43,666 nucleotides of DNA. It comes from Microdochium bolleyi (Eukaryota; Ascomycota; Sordariomycetes; Xylariales; Microdochiaceae). The stretch is from assembly GCA_001566295.1 (NCBI GenBank), contig KQ964297.1, positions 5,736 to 49,401 on the forward strand, in the 5' to 3' direction. Position numbers and translations under genes: made by a program. Positions 32,001 through 43,024 of the stretch are shown piece by piece; position 1 is the stretch's first letter, and every line of letters begins with the position of its first letter. The notes beneath the pieces are model-generated. The model worked only from the letters and a program-made list of their open reading frames with translations. It did not search any database and was not told the DNA's origin.

Positions 32001-33635
32001 AACCTATAACGACTTCTTAGGAGGAGAAGTATGCCTACGTCGAAGAAATTATCGCCCTGCTCGAGATGGAGGACATTGCTGATGCCATTATCGGATACCC
32101 TGAGGCTGGCCTGGTCGTCGAGCAGCGTAAGCGCTTGACCATTGGTGTGGAGCTTGCCGCTAAGCCTGAGCTTCTGCTGTTCTTGGATAAGCCTACCTCT
32201 GGTCTTGACAGTCAGAGTGCCTTTAACATTGTTCGTTTCCTTAAGAAGCTCGCTAGCGCCGGCCAGGCCATCCTCTGCACCATTCACTAGCCCAACGCTG
32301 CTCTATTCGAGAACTTCGACCGCCTGCTTCTGCTCCAGCGAGGTGGCCAGTGTGTCTACTTTAGCGACATCGGCAGCGATACGTATATTCTCCGCGACTA
32401 TCTTACCCGCTATGGTGCTATTGCGGGCGAGTCTGAGAACATCGCCGAATTCATGCTCGAGGCCATTGGTGCTAGTAGTCGTCCACGTTACGGTGACCGG
32501 GACTGGGCTGATATCTGGGCCGACAGCCCCGAGCTTACCAATATCAAGGATACGATCTCTCAGCTCAAGGAATAACGTATGGCTGCCGCTACGGAGATCG
32601 GTCCGGCTCTATAGCGCGAGTTTGCGTCGCCCAAGTCCCATCAGCTGAAGACCGTCATGTACCGTATGAACGTGTCTCTCTGGCGCTCCCCAAACTATCT
32701 CTTTACTCGCGTCTTCAACCACGTCGTTATCGCCCTCTTCACTAGTCTCACCTACCTACAGCTCGACAACTCTCGGGCTTCGCTGCAGAACAAGGTCTTC
32801 GTCATGTTCCAGATCACCGTCTTGCCCGCTCTAGTTATATCGCAGGCTGAGGTCATATGGGTCATCAAGCGAGCCATCTTCTTCCGCGAGCAATCGAGTA
32901 AGATATATAGCACCTTCACCTTTACCACCACTATGATTGTTGCCGAGATACCGTACTCTATCCTCTACGCAGTTATCTTCTTCTTGCCCATCTACTATAT
33001 GCCCGGCTTCTAGTATGAAAGCTCGAGAGCTGGTCTCCAGTTCTTCTTTATGCTGCTAACTGAGCTGTTTGCTATCACTCTCGGCCAGGTCCTCGCCGCT
33101 ATCTCTCCCTCGGCCTTTATTGCTTGCCAGTACGACCCGTTCATCGTCATCACATTTGCCTTGTTCTGTGGTGTGACTATTCCCTATCCGCAAATGCCCG
33201 GCTTTTGGAAGGCGTGGCTGTACTAGCTGGACCCTTTCACGCGCCTCATCGGTGGCACCGTTACGACAGCTCTCGAAGGCGTCGAGGTCGTCTGTAAGTC
33301 TAGTGAGCTTTAACGCTTTAATGCTCTAGGTGGATCCTCCTACGGCGAGTATATGGCGCCGTACTTCAGTTCTGGTGGCCTAGGCTACATTACCAATAAC
33401 GCTACCAGTGCTTACGAGTTCTGTGCCTATAAGGTCGGCAACCAGTTCTACGAGCCACTTAGCTTTAGCTTTGACAACCGCTGGAGAGACCTAGGCATCT
33501 ACGTCGCATTCATCTTTAGCAATATAGCTATCCTCTTTTTAGCTGTAAGTACTACCTCATCACTGATAGTGTTGTTGAATTTGATACTAACTTATGTTTC
33601 TCCAGGGCCGCTTCTTGAACTTCAACCGTCGCTAA
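29072..33635 (+). pseudogene. PDR-type (ABCG) ABC transporter, full-length relic with 24 in-frame stops
   Basis: From ATG 29072 one frame covers 1491 codons to 33544; a clean 61-nt intron (33545-33605; GTAAGT, CTAAC, CAG) is followed by nine codons and TAA at 33633. The 1500-codon length fits full PDR pumps. The order is NBD1 (GRPGSGCTT, VSGGERKRVSIAEM, WDNSTRGLDAS), membrane segments, NBD2 (GASGAGKTT, VEQRKRLTIGVEL, FLDKPTSGLDS), membrane segments. There are no net frameshifts but 24 stops: TAG at 29279, 29366, 29381, 30212, 30554, 30665, 30950, 31199, 31229, 31427, 31448, 31625, 31694, 31778, 32018, 32288, 32612, 33011, 33224; TAA at 30386, 30590, 31436, 32573, 33311. Many fall where relatives have Gln (CTIH*PNAA) or Trp (VWLR*IF). 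The Walker B Glu of NBD2 is Lys (32189). All fit CpA-to-TpA change on either strand, the RIP signature. A working paralogue would export hydrophobic compounds across the plasma membrane. Confidence 0.9.
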
Positions 33636-35883
33636 AGCACTGCCTAGGCGTTGCCACGTTTCATTACTTCTTACGAGCGTGCGAGGACGTTATCCCACGC
33701 AGCCTATGTGCTATGATTCTGCCGTCTCAGATCCGGCCACATCGGATCTCGGCATATCGGCCGGCATATTGGTCCCACATGTCTTGATTTTTTTGTTTGG
33801 AATTTCCATTATAGAGCACAAAAGCCTACCACTAGACTGTTTTCTTAGCACCATTCATCCCGCCAGGAACCCACTCTCTATATATCCCTTTTAATGGTCC
33901 ACAACACTGCTGTGTGGCGCATTATTGCAGCATTCTAGCGCTCATAAGATAATAACATAGGCACTGGTTCTGACTTCGTGGCAAAGACCGTTGCATAGCT
34001 GTGCTGCACGAGGGGTAATGGTGACAAGATGGGCTTGACCAAGTACAGACTGACTTGTGCATCTCGCCCTTGAGAATCGGTTCCGAGGATCATCTATGTT
34101 CATCTATGTGCGATCGGACTCCCCATGGCTCCCCCCTCGCTCAAAGAACAGAGATAGGCACGATGATGGGCTCTCTAAGCAGGAGAAACAGTCCCATGCC
34201 CACAGCCGCAACCCCATCCGCACGGAGCCGTGCGGTGCTGACGGGTGATGCTCTTCCCTCAGCGGAACCACTAGCACTGCTTTTACCACGGCAAAACCCG
34301 TGATGCAGGTAGGACTTGCACTGCGCCGTGCCCAGGCGGGCAAAGGCTCGGAAACATCGGACCAGCTGGGGCGCGTGGCTGACAGTGTTGACGGTGTCCG
34401 GTGAAGTCCTGAGCGATGTTGCACTCGCATAGGGGGGCACGCCCGCGCCGCGGGCACCTAGAGCAGTATCATCATGGTCGTCTGCAGGCCCCGTCGGCGT
34501 GGTGCCGGCCGTATGTTGGTGCCCGACCTGCGGCCAGAAGCATGTCCATGGTAAAGACATTGCTGCGGGTCGCTCTCGGTGGCCGAAGCAGTCATGGTGC
34601 TTACTGATGTCCTGTGTCCTGTGGTCCTGGAGGATGATTATCGGTAAAAGTGAGCCTCCGAGGTTGCTGCTGCAGTTGTTGTGCCTGACAAGGGTTGGTC
34701 GTTGTCGTCAAGAACAAGCTCCGAATCAGGCCGGCCGGGGGTAGCTTACGCTATACGTGGATGTGGCTGGCACTCCCTGCTCCGGGCGGTTGCATCCGCT
34801 GCACTCCCGCGGCCGCATGCAGGTCCCCGGTCGATCCCATGGCCTTCGCAGCACGGGATGCTTCTCTTGACTTCTCTGCGCTGCCCGGAAGGCTGAATGC
34901 GCGCATTTCCACTGACAGCGATTATAATGCTGTCAGGCCGTTTCGGCAGACTGTCACGTTGCCAACACCTGCCCAAACACGGGATGGACGGGCCCGCTGT
35001 CAGCAATTCCGAACGGCGGCCGAGCGCTGAAGTCTCGACAGTCACGCCATTGGAGCCAGGTTCGGCATGGAAGTCAGGCACGAACGCTACATCGGCATAT
35101 ACCCTCTACTGCGTACAGGAGGAGCCCATTGGCAGCCAATGCCAGCAGTCGCTCGTGGTAAGTGACGGGCAGGGCTGCGGGAGCAGGGGTCCAAAGTGAA
35201 AGACCCCTGATCGGTCGGCGCCGCCGTGCTGCAACGTTGCTACAAGGGATTCGATATCCCCTTTACATACGCTTCCTATGTAACCCGGGTCACGAGCAAA
35301 AATGACCCGACGAACTACAGGCGCATATACATGGCGTCAGCAATGTGGTGGAGATGAGGTTACTCAGCCTTGGACACCAGACATCGGGAGCTCTGTAGGC
35401 GAACTTGCGGCAAGTCGGAGATGTGGTGGGGTGTAACAACGACGACAGGACAAAACATGCCGAAGAAAGTAGGAACTTGGATCATGCCTATAATAGAATG
35501 GTCCAAAAATGGCTGGCTGCTTTGGAAAGTCTCGAGGTGGTAGACTCACTGGCGAGAAGCGACGGCAGGAGTACTCCCCATACCAGAGCAGAGACGCTCA
35601 TGAGTTCGAGTATATAAGATGCAGTCGATCTGCATCATAGGTTGTTTAGCTTCTCCTTAACTCACAGCAAACAGCTTCAGCATCTTCACCTCGCATCCAC
35701 AGGTAAACCCCATCATTCTTTAAGAACTCAAAGCTTGCGCCAGAGTCCACATCGCTAACGATATATAACAGCCGCTTCCTCAGATCGACTCTGACTTCTC
35801 AGAAACAGCAGCAGCAACTCAACATTACATCTTCCACATCCATCTCCCCAAATCAAACCTCAAGTCCTACCAAAACCGCCAAA
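33636..35883. other. Intergenic, no gene seen; ends in promoter of DPBB gene
   Basis: These 2.2 kb contain only overlapping unrecognised frames (34055-34303 +, 34141-34560 -, 34695-35030 +, 34746-35081 -, 34897-35199 +), none with a family match or clear splice structure. The last 270 bp form the promoter and leader of the DPBB gene. Confidence 0.4.
35611..35618 (+). promoter_or_regulatory. TATA box of the DPBB/expansin-like gene
   Basis: TATATAAG lies 266 nt before the ATG at 35884. The sequence between is rich in CA and CT as in leaders of strongly expressed fungal genes. It includes a possible leader intron (gtaaac at about 35703 to ctcag at about 35802), which is tentative. Confidence 0.6.
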
Positions 35884-36246
35884 ATGGTCGCCATCACCAA
35901 CATCCTCCTCCCCGTCCTCACCGTCTTCGCCACCGCCGCCACCGCCGCGACCTACAACGGCGAGGCGACCTGGTACAACCCCGGCCTCGGCGCGTGCGGC
36001 AAGACCCACGGCGCCAACGACCTCGTGGCCGCCGTGTCCGCGCAGCTCTTCACCTCGTCCAACCCCAACAACGACCCCGTGTGCGGCAAGAAGGCCAAGA
36101 TCACCCGCGGCAACAAGTCGGTCACCGTCACCGTCGTCGACAAGTGCCCGGAATGCCCCAAGGCCAACATCGACCTGTCCCCCGCGGCGTTCAAGAAGCT
36201 CGGCACCCTGGCCGAGGGCCGCATCAAGGTCAAGTGGGTCCTCTAG
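35884..36246 (+). CDS. Secreted DPBB (RlpA/expansin/barwin-like) protein
   Basis: A single-exon 120-residue protein. Residues 1-~21 are a signal peptide (MVAITNILLP, hydrophobic core, Ala-rich end). The mature ~99 residues form one double-psi beta-barrel: ATWYNPGLGACG at 28-39, TVVDKCPECP at 83-92 and IDLSPAAFKKLG at 96-107, with four Cys (38, 67, 88, 91) suited to two disulfides. Fungal proteins of this size and fold are secreted and are linked to cell-wall loosening or to plant and fungal wall binding; many lack known activity. The Asp in VVDKC is the residue equivalent to the catalytic Asp of expansin/GH45-like barrels. The coding sequence is GC-rich with strong C bias at third positions, unlike neighbouring decayed DNA, suggesting high expression. 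Confidence 0.88.
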   Translation: MVAITNILLPVLTVFATAATAATYNGEATWYNPGLGACGKTHGANDLVAAVSAQLFTSSNPNNDPVCGKKAKITRGNKSVTVTVVDKCPECPKANIDLSPAAFKKLGTLAEGRIKVKWVL

Positions 36247-36319
36247 AGTGATTTTCTCTTTGGGGAAACCATTCGGAAGATGAAGATGGTCTACGGGGAG
36301 GGAATTTCTGGGGCCCGGG

Positions 36320-36320
<1 letters not shown>

Positions 36321-36367
<47 letters not shown>
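36321..36367 (+). repeat. 47-nt homopolymer of G
   Basis: An uninterrupted run of 47 G lies 75 nt after the stop of the DPBB gene, preceded by gggcccgggc. It can form G-quadruplexes on the plus strand, including in the 3' untranslated part of that transcript. The run length is likely uncertain in any assembly. The proline-rich minus-strand frame across it is an artefact. Confidence 0.95.
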
Positions 36368-37184
36368 CGGTGGAGGGCGAGAGCTTGGCTATGGGATAGG
36401 AGGGTGTGTCCAACAAGGGGGCTCTGATGTTCTGACTGAACTCTTTCAGACAGATGACTTTTGGCGGAGTGGCATTGTTGACTTTAGACTGTGGAGGACT
36501 TTTCTTTCCCTTTCTTCTTTGCCGCTCTCTTTCTCTTCTTACACATATTATATATAGATGCACAGTACAGAAAATCTTGGCAGCGCGTGTCTGCCAAACA
36601 AAAAAAGGATCCGGTGCCGCCTTGTGCCTTGTCGTGCCTTGACTTTTCTTGTCTGGCTCTCCAGAGATTGCAGAGCTGCGCACCCGACGCGTGGGGCCGA
36701 AATTTCGGTTCATATCGTAGGCATGGAACAGCTTCACGGCTCACGGAACTACAACGCTCGCAAAATGTTCCGTGGCCCAGTCTTGTCGATCAAAGCTTTG
36801 AGCGAGCCGGGATATCACAGCGGCGAATCCTTTTACTTTTTCTTTTGGTAACGGTGTTGCTCTCAGTCACGCAAGCCATGAATGAGTCGAGTGTAAGCGT
36901 ACATGGTATCCCAAGGCGTGTCGTTCTTGTCAATGAGAGCAAGCAGCACCAAGAAATTCCAATACAAGTCGGGAAGATACGAAACCCACAGCGCGTTTTC
37001 AATTGTCAAAGTCCTGGCGATTCACTCGTCGGCCTCTATCCTCTCAATATCTGTCACGTCTCACTCGCCTCACCTAACAATGGCCTTGCCCAGGGGACTT
37101 CAGCCCCAGCGCTTGTCCGCCCAATCCAGCCCACCAGGCCCCTTTCGAATATTATCATTCTCTCATTTTGACATCTGCCCCCCG
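36368..37184. other. Intergenic between DPBB and dioxygenase genes
   Basis: Two convergent genes end on either side of this 0.8 kb. Frames at 36491-37171 (+) and 36484-36744 (-) overlap one another and are not recognised. Probably 3' untranslated and spacer sequence. Confidence 0.4.
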
Positions 37185-37989
37185 TCACGCCTTCAGCGCC
37201 GCCTCCCGCTGCCGCTTCATCTCACTCATCTTGTGGAAGATGGCGGTCGACAGCTCGAGCCGCTCGCCCATCCACAGCGCGCACTCCGTGTGGTTACGCA
37301 GCTCCCGCAGACCCTCGTCGTCGTCCTCGCCCTCCCCGCCCGGCGCCGAGGGCGGGAGCGTGTCCGGGTGGACCAGCGCGGAGAGCGGGCCCCTCCATAT
37401 CGCGAGCCAGGGCACGAAGGCGCCGAACTGTGCCGGCGTGAGCAGGTTCACCTCGAACATGGCTAGCGGGTGCGGGCCGATCGGGACGGTCCAGAAGGCG
37501 TACATACGGAGCTCGGGGACTGCGGATGGGTTTAAAAGAGAGAGATGGTGAGCTAACTACACATGTCTGATAGAGACAGGTGGGGATACCAGATGGTACA
37601 TAAGACATGAAAGGACGAGGAGAATGTAACTCACATTCTCGCCGGATACGCTCCCGCAGCTGGCGCGCGTACTTGGCCTGCTCGTCGTCCGAGGAGTCGT
37701 GGTAGATGTGGACATCACTGGGTTTGACGTCGGAGTGAGCATGGAACAGATAGCAGTGGCTGTCTGCGCACGATTAAAGGCAGACTTACAACCCTCCGCG
37801 CACCCCGTTGTCCAGGGGCGCGGTGAACTGCTCGTACGCATCGCTCGGCTTGTCGGCCGGCGGGTTGACGACGCTCTTGCCGTCGGCGGCCTTATCCTCG
37901 GACAGCAGCGCGAGGTCCGCGTATAGGCCCGACAGCGGCGGCGGATAGGTGCCGACCGGGCGGGTCGGGACGGGTGTGCGTGCTGTCAT
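37185..37989 (-). CDS. DOPA 4,5-dioxygenase family protein
   Basis: Three exons on the minus strand (37989-37790, 37717-37635, 37519-37185) joined by 72-nt and 115-nt introns give 205 residues. Splice choices restore the family pattern: GG-F-DVHIYHD at 68-74, then F-PELRMY at 95-101. All conserved His motifs are present: HIYH (70, 73), IGPHP (His111), LVHP (His145) and NHT (His171). The family (PF08883 type) comprises small non-heme iron extradiol dioxygenases that cleave L-DOPA or related catechols between carbons 4 and 5, giving muconate-semialdehyde products; many fungal members have unknown substrates. An acidic insert (GGEGEDDDEG) sits between the third and fourth motifs. A cytosolic enzyme with no signal peptide. 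Confidence 0.9.
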
Positions 37990-39131
37990 CTTTGTGGCTC
38001 TCGAAAGTGTCGATGGCTGGGGCGAGTCGCGGGGTTGTGTAGTTGATGTTGTTCAACGGCAACGACCAACCTCGATTGTTGTTTGTCACGACCACCGAAG
38101 TCAGTCATCGTCCTCCCGGTCGAGAAAGTGATTAGTAACACAACCCGGAGCCGGCGGCAAGGACCAAGCCACCATCGCGTGCTCCGGCTCCTTGCCCCGC
38201 ACAACCCCCCCGCAACCTGCCGAGTCTCGGCGCCGAAACCCTGCATACTTTAATCTGTCCTGGTACTTGGACAACAGTGACAAACTCACCATACAGCGCC
38301 GTGCTTGTAGCTACAGGATGGATACGTCAGCGTATGTCGCGCTTACTTGGGTAAATGATCAGTATCGTGGGACCTTTTCCTACGTCTTTTTATGTCACTG
38401 GTTGCTTGATTAACGATAGCATGGCGCGGTCGGACAATCCCAACTACGACAGGTTTATTTGTGTACCTAGCTCACATATTCGAACCAAGCAGAACATGTC
38501 TCTGACGTTGTCCGAGGTCCAGGACATTGTTCCCGACCCAGAAACAGTGACCAACACCAAGAAGCAACGGGGGAGAGAGAGACATAATAAGGATCAGAGA
38601 CCACGTTGGGTCAAGTATCGTTCTCAATAATCACGGCAACCCCAAAAGCATCGGTTCATTGTTCTGTATCAGGACTCGCCGACACCTCGTTCGCAATTGG
38701 TGCATCTCAAGGGATCCGGTTTTTCGAACCGAAAAGCGACTGGACAAAAACAACGGGACAGCAAAATCGAGCTCGTCAGGGACAAGAGCAGCGGACCATG
38801 TGAACCCAATTCCACGCCTAATGTGCGCCGGTGTCTCGCAAGGAGCCCAGATGACATATTTGTTCCCCGAAACCATGAGTGCATGGGCAGATCGCGCTCA
38901 CAAAGTATCGCCATCCAGTGATGGAATGACTCCCAATATCAACATAACCTCGAACTTACTGGATACCTCGGCGACAGTACCACATAAACTGCCTTCGCAA
39001 AAGAGTCCGTGCGCACCCACCTTTTTGGAACATCACCACTTCACTGCTATCATTTCAATTCGTAATTACATAGCCAAATAGCGTTTAAATTGAATAATAA
39101 AGATATCTCTAGAGTTACCGTGTTCTGCGCT
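37990..39131. other. Intergenic, no gene seen
   Basis: These 1.1 kb carry the promoter of the dioxygenase gene on the left. Frames at 38355-38630, 38659-39081 and 38697-38921 (+) overlap each other and are unrecognised. No repeat shared with the rest of the window was seen. Confidence 0.4.
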
Positions 39132-39656
39132 TCAATACTTGGTGTACCAGCCTTTTACATGCTTACAGGCGGTGATACGCCGGGGCAGACTCTGAAGTAG
39201 GGCTCTGACCTTGTGTTCTGGGATATCTTCCCACGCGTTTTTGATTATCTCTTTGGCGTACGCAATTGAGCTCAAATTGCGCTTCAGGTCGTGAAATCGA
39301 GGCTCTGTTTTATATATTTGACGCTTCAAAAGCCTCCAAGCGTGCTCGATTGGGTTAAGATCTAGCGAGTAAGGTGGCCAGTCGAGAGTCCAGATACTAT
39401 GTGTTTTAAGCCATTCCTTCGTCGCCGTTGCACGATGGATTCCGGCGTTGTCTTGCATGAAGGGATCGCCAGGCTCGTAGAACGGAAGGAGCCCTTCCTC
39501 GAGAACGTTGATATAGGTCCTGGAAGAGGCTCCTCCGCGTAGTGTGTCGGGATCTCCTTCGACAATAAGGACAGGTGACATTCCGGCCTTACTATCGCGA
39601 TACCACACCATTCCCCACACCATAATAGAGATTTTAGACTCCCATAACAAGTTCAC
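39132..39656 (-). mobile_element. Tc1/mariner transposase, C-terminal fragment
   Basis: This 174-codon frame matches the C-terminal half of a Tc1-type DDE transposase: MVWGMVWY, then FMQDNAGIHRA with the second catalytic Asp, then LDWPPYSLDLNPIEHAW with the Glu 34 residues later, i.e. the D34E spacing of the Tc1 group, and a helical end to a natural stop. The N-terminal DNA-binding domains and the first catalytic Asp are missing; the 0.3 kb upstream does not continue the homology recognisably. The copy is therefore truncated and cannot transpose by itself. No clear terminal inverted repeat pair was found. Confidence 0.85.
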
Positions 39657-42230
39657 TGGTCAGTCAGCAATCCTGCACGTTGTCCCATCTTGGAGATCCC
39701 AGCTCTGATGCGAATTAGGCCACGCAACGGCGGCTCAGCAGTGCTACAGCAGATGCTTCTAGCGTTGTGATAGGAGGATACCACGATTGTTACCGAGCAC
39801 ACTGCTCCATCTCTCCGAAGGCCAAGTGCCAGTTTATATATACGCGAGCAATAAGTTGATGGAGACCCTGTAGTCATTGACCTTACCACGGAAGACAGCA
39901 CATCAGGAAGCGCAGATTTCGAGCCTGAACTCAGGAGGTACGAGCTGTACGTAGCGAATGGCCGGCTGAAGGTGTATCGAAACTCGAGCACGATCACGTG
40001 GAGTGAAACACGCTAGAGTTGGGTCGACAGTAGTGGCAATATAGTACTGAGTGTGCACACTGGCGATCTAACCTCGATCAAAATACTGGATAGACGTGGC
40101 GAGTGTGTCAAGCTGCGGCAGGATATCCGCGGCTATTTTGTTGAAAGTCCAGCGATAGAGCGTCTCATGACGATCAGGGCAGACGTCTTACAAGCTCAGT
40201 TATCATAAGGGTTAAACAAGGTGCCTGTCCTATACTACTCTTGAGCTCTAGACCAAGACGTGAGTGGTAAGGGTGGGAGCAGAGTATCAAGTTGTGTAGC
40301 TCAGTTCTTTTCAATTATCATGCCTTAATGAATACAGACAATCACATATGAATGCACTATACTATATCCATACGCCCAGTCTCATGTGCTCCTCCTCTTT
40401 CAGCAGTTAGTCATAGAGAGAGCCAAGCTACGAACAGATTTGGCCGCTGTCCCTTGGGGCCGGCTGGGTCGTGTCGCAGAACCACGCTGGTTCGAGGACT
40501 GTCGGGAAGACAAAGGCCCTTAGTCGAAAGCTGCACCCAAATTACGTTTCCCGCGTGTGCGAGACCTTCTACACGCCTCGGTGGATATTGTACCTCCTTA
40601 CACCTCCACTGGAGCTCTGACTTCTATCGAATCGGTAAGCCTGGGTCGTCTTCGAGTCTTGGGAGACCTGCATTGCCAGGGAGAATAAAATGAGGCCATG
40701 TCTACAGCCTGTTGTCAAGCCAATCTTCTCGGCGTAAGGGGAGCCGGGGTGGAACCCAACTATCCACAAGAACTCCAAGTACATTTGCATCTTTTCGAGG
40801 TCTGCAGTGGTCTTCGCCTTCGCTTTGACGAATTCACAAACGATAGTAAAGTGCTCGGAGTGTTGTGAGAACTTTCGCGACTCTTGACCGATTATGACAC
40901 ATGGGACATAACCTGGCGCGCTTTCGAGTTGTGTTGTGATAGTTGTCCAGCTATAGCATTTTCGAAGCTTTGGCAGGTCGTCCAAGTTGGGCCGGTGCCC
41001 CGAGCAATAGCCTGGCTAATAGTCGTCCGACAGTGCCAACATTCTCTCTTCTGCTTGGTCTCGTTCTAGTGGTTTACTGTGGCGCAGAAAGACAGTCTTG
41101 TGATGCTTAACGGATCCGTCCTGGCGATAGCCGATACGGGCGATAAATTGAAGATTCGGAGCGAATGGATGCTAATCCCGGTCTAGGTATAGGGACGTGA
41201 TAGAAAGCGTGCGCTAACCACCACGTTGCGAGATCCGACTAGGCTAAGTAGTGGTGGAGTACAACGTCTCATTTATTGCGTGAGCCTAGTGATCACTACC
41301 GATGTCGCGTAAGTCATTCCCACGTAAGAGTTACTCCACCTCTCTAACGTCTAACAGCCTACATACGTTCTAGACGCCTCCTATACTCCTTATCAGTAAT
41401 AGTCGAACAGAGCTCGTAGGACACTTGTGAGGTACCTTATACGCGCTACAGTGTCCTACACGACACGAGAGCTGATGGGGGTCACTCTTTAGTCTTTGAA
41501 CGCTCACAAGGATACACAAAATGAGGGGGTTCTTCCATCTCCTCTTATGTTCAAGCGCAAGTGCGGGCTACGAGGCGACCCTTCGTGCTCCATTACGAGT
41601 GCAGGGCAAGTGCGGGGCAAGTGCCGATAACGTTGGGCCACTTATAGCCCCTCGGGCCCCCCCCTGGAGGCGTGGCCAGGTCCGTGACCCCAGCGCTAAA
41701 ACCTGCTCGCGCGCGGCAGACAACCTTGGAAGGTTCTACCAACACAGGCGTAGAACACAGGCGTACAGTTAGTTAGCCGCCCCTCAACAGATCACGAGCG
41801 CTCGTTGCGGCGCACTGTTAACGTGGAGCAAGACAAACACTATTGCATGCTCTCATTCGTACGGTGCCGAGACTGTCCCAAGATACGGGCGTCTTGTGAG
41901 CGTGACTCGATATGAAGCCAATAGCACAAGACCCTGGCGTAGTCCCAAAGCGCAGCAGCGCGTGATGCGATTGGCTCCTTGGCTGGCTTCGCGTTTTGCA
42001 CTGGAACACGGCCCACTGGGCACGGGCTATGGCGAATAGGGGCTCGAGTCGTGCATCAGCTGTGGCTGACGGGTAAGCCGTCATGGCTGGTGCGTCGCCA
42101 AAACATCACCCAATGATCCGCATCTCCTTGTCGTCGCGATCCCTATTAGCACGCGAGCTGTCGACCAGTTCCACCACCCCTCCTTCAATCGAGAGCTGCA
42201 CCAGGCGCTTCCTCCTCACAATCGACCAAC
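39657..42230. other. Gene-poor stretch with one weak frame
   Basis: The most protein-like frame is 40569-40985 (-), 138 codons from an ATG, with stretches such as HFTIVCEFVKAKAKTTADLEKMQMYLEFLW; no family is recognised. A short frame at 41521-41772 (+) begins with a hydrophobic run but the rest is unconvincing. Near 41560-41630 the motif caagtgcggg recurs a few times. Nothing else is supported. Confidence 0.35.
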
Positions 42231-42298
42231 ATGTCAACCAAGAGCTTTCCCGTTGAGGAAAAGGCGCTGAGCGAAGTACTAACACAGGTTGTGCGCTC

Positions 42299-42622
42299 GT
42301 GCCACGAGGATTCGAGTTCCGCGGCTGGGGCAGCGTCGCGACGGAGTGGTGGGTCGGTTTTCCATCTGCCGACAGCAGCCACCGCGCGCCGCCCGTGCGC
42401 GTCGCCTACAAGAACCTCTGCTTCGGCGGCTTCGTGCAGACGTGGGAGCAGGCCTTGGCGCTGGTCGAGCGCGTCGCCATGCCCCACCTCGGTCTCCTGC
42501 CCGACACGTTCAACATGGCCGGCGCCGTCTGGGCCGACCCCGCGGCGGCCGACGGCGAGCGCCTGGCGCCGTGGGAAGTGTGGCCGGTGATCTACGCTGC
42601 CGCGACGAAGTGGCGTTGCTAG
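42299..42622 (+). pseudogene. Fragment of a 3-dehydroshikimate dehydratase-like (sugar isomerase fold) gene
   Basis: About 107 codons resemble an internal part of the TIM-barrel family that includes fungal 3-dehydroshikimate dehydratase of the quinate pathway: VAYKNLCFGGFVQTWEQALALVERV and LGLLPDTFNMAGAVWADP carry the metal-site Glu/Asp region pattern. Whole proteins are around 330-370 residues, so both ends are absent; upstream (42231-42298) another frame starts with MSTKSF but does not continue the homology, and downstream the frame stops. It is GC-rich, unlike its surroundings. Probably a broken, captured piece; a spliced gene with distant exons is less likely. Confidence 0.5.
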
Positions 42623-43024
42623 TCGGGCGCGGCAGTTAGCAGTCAGTCTCATCCATCCACCTAGACGAGTGGTCTGGGCTCGCGAGGGTCTGATTTTGGA
42701 CTGTGTCGTTGCTTGGCTGATTCCTTGTTTCGTGGTCCGGCGGTGATTCGTGTCAAGGTCGGGGAAAATCAGATCCCAGGGCTGAAAAATTCTCATGGGC
42801 ATAGTGGAAGAGATAAGGCGACGAAGCAATGAATCCCGGAAGACGATCGGCTGACGACGGATACATCAGATCGAACGGGAAGACCGAGTCTTGTTCCCAT
42901 TGCTCTGTTTAAACCAGCTATGCTGCAGTGCGTCGGGAAATGCTTCATTCGAGATACGACCTTGCTTCCTCATCGAAATGGTCTGTGTATTAGAGCCTAC
43001 GAGCGACCAAGTCTTCCGTCAACA
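42623..43024. other. Intergenic, no gene seen
   Basis: A 0.4 kb spacer between the dehydratase fragment and the 3' end of the kinase-fold gene on the minus strand. Frames here are short shadows. Confidence 0.4.

Noticed and set aside
29072..33635. Stop codon reassignment or readthrough (TAG/TAA read as Gln) in the ABC transporter
   Set aside because: Neighbouring genes end normally at TAA and TAG. Some stops replace Trp rather than Gln, and missense changes hit key residues such as the Walker B Glu. RIP explains all of these together.
36291..36737. Proline-rich 148-codon protein on the minus strand
   Set aside because: Its poly-Pro comes only from reading the poly-G run; there is no other support.
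39653..39997. N-terminal part of the Tc1 transposase
   Set aside because: This open frame shows no helix-turn-helix or first catalytic Asp motif and does not continue the homology; the element is treated as truncated.
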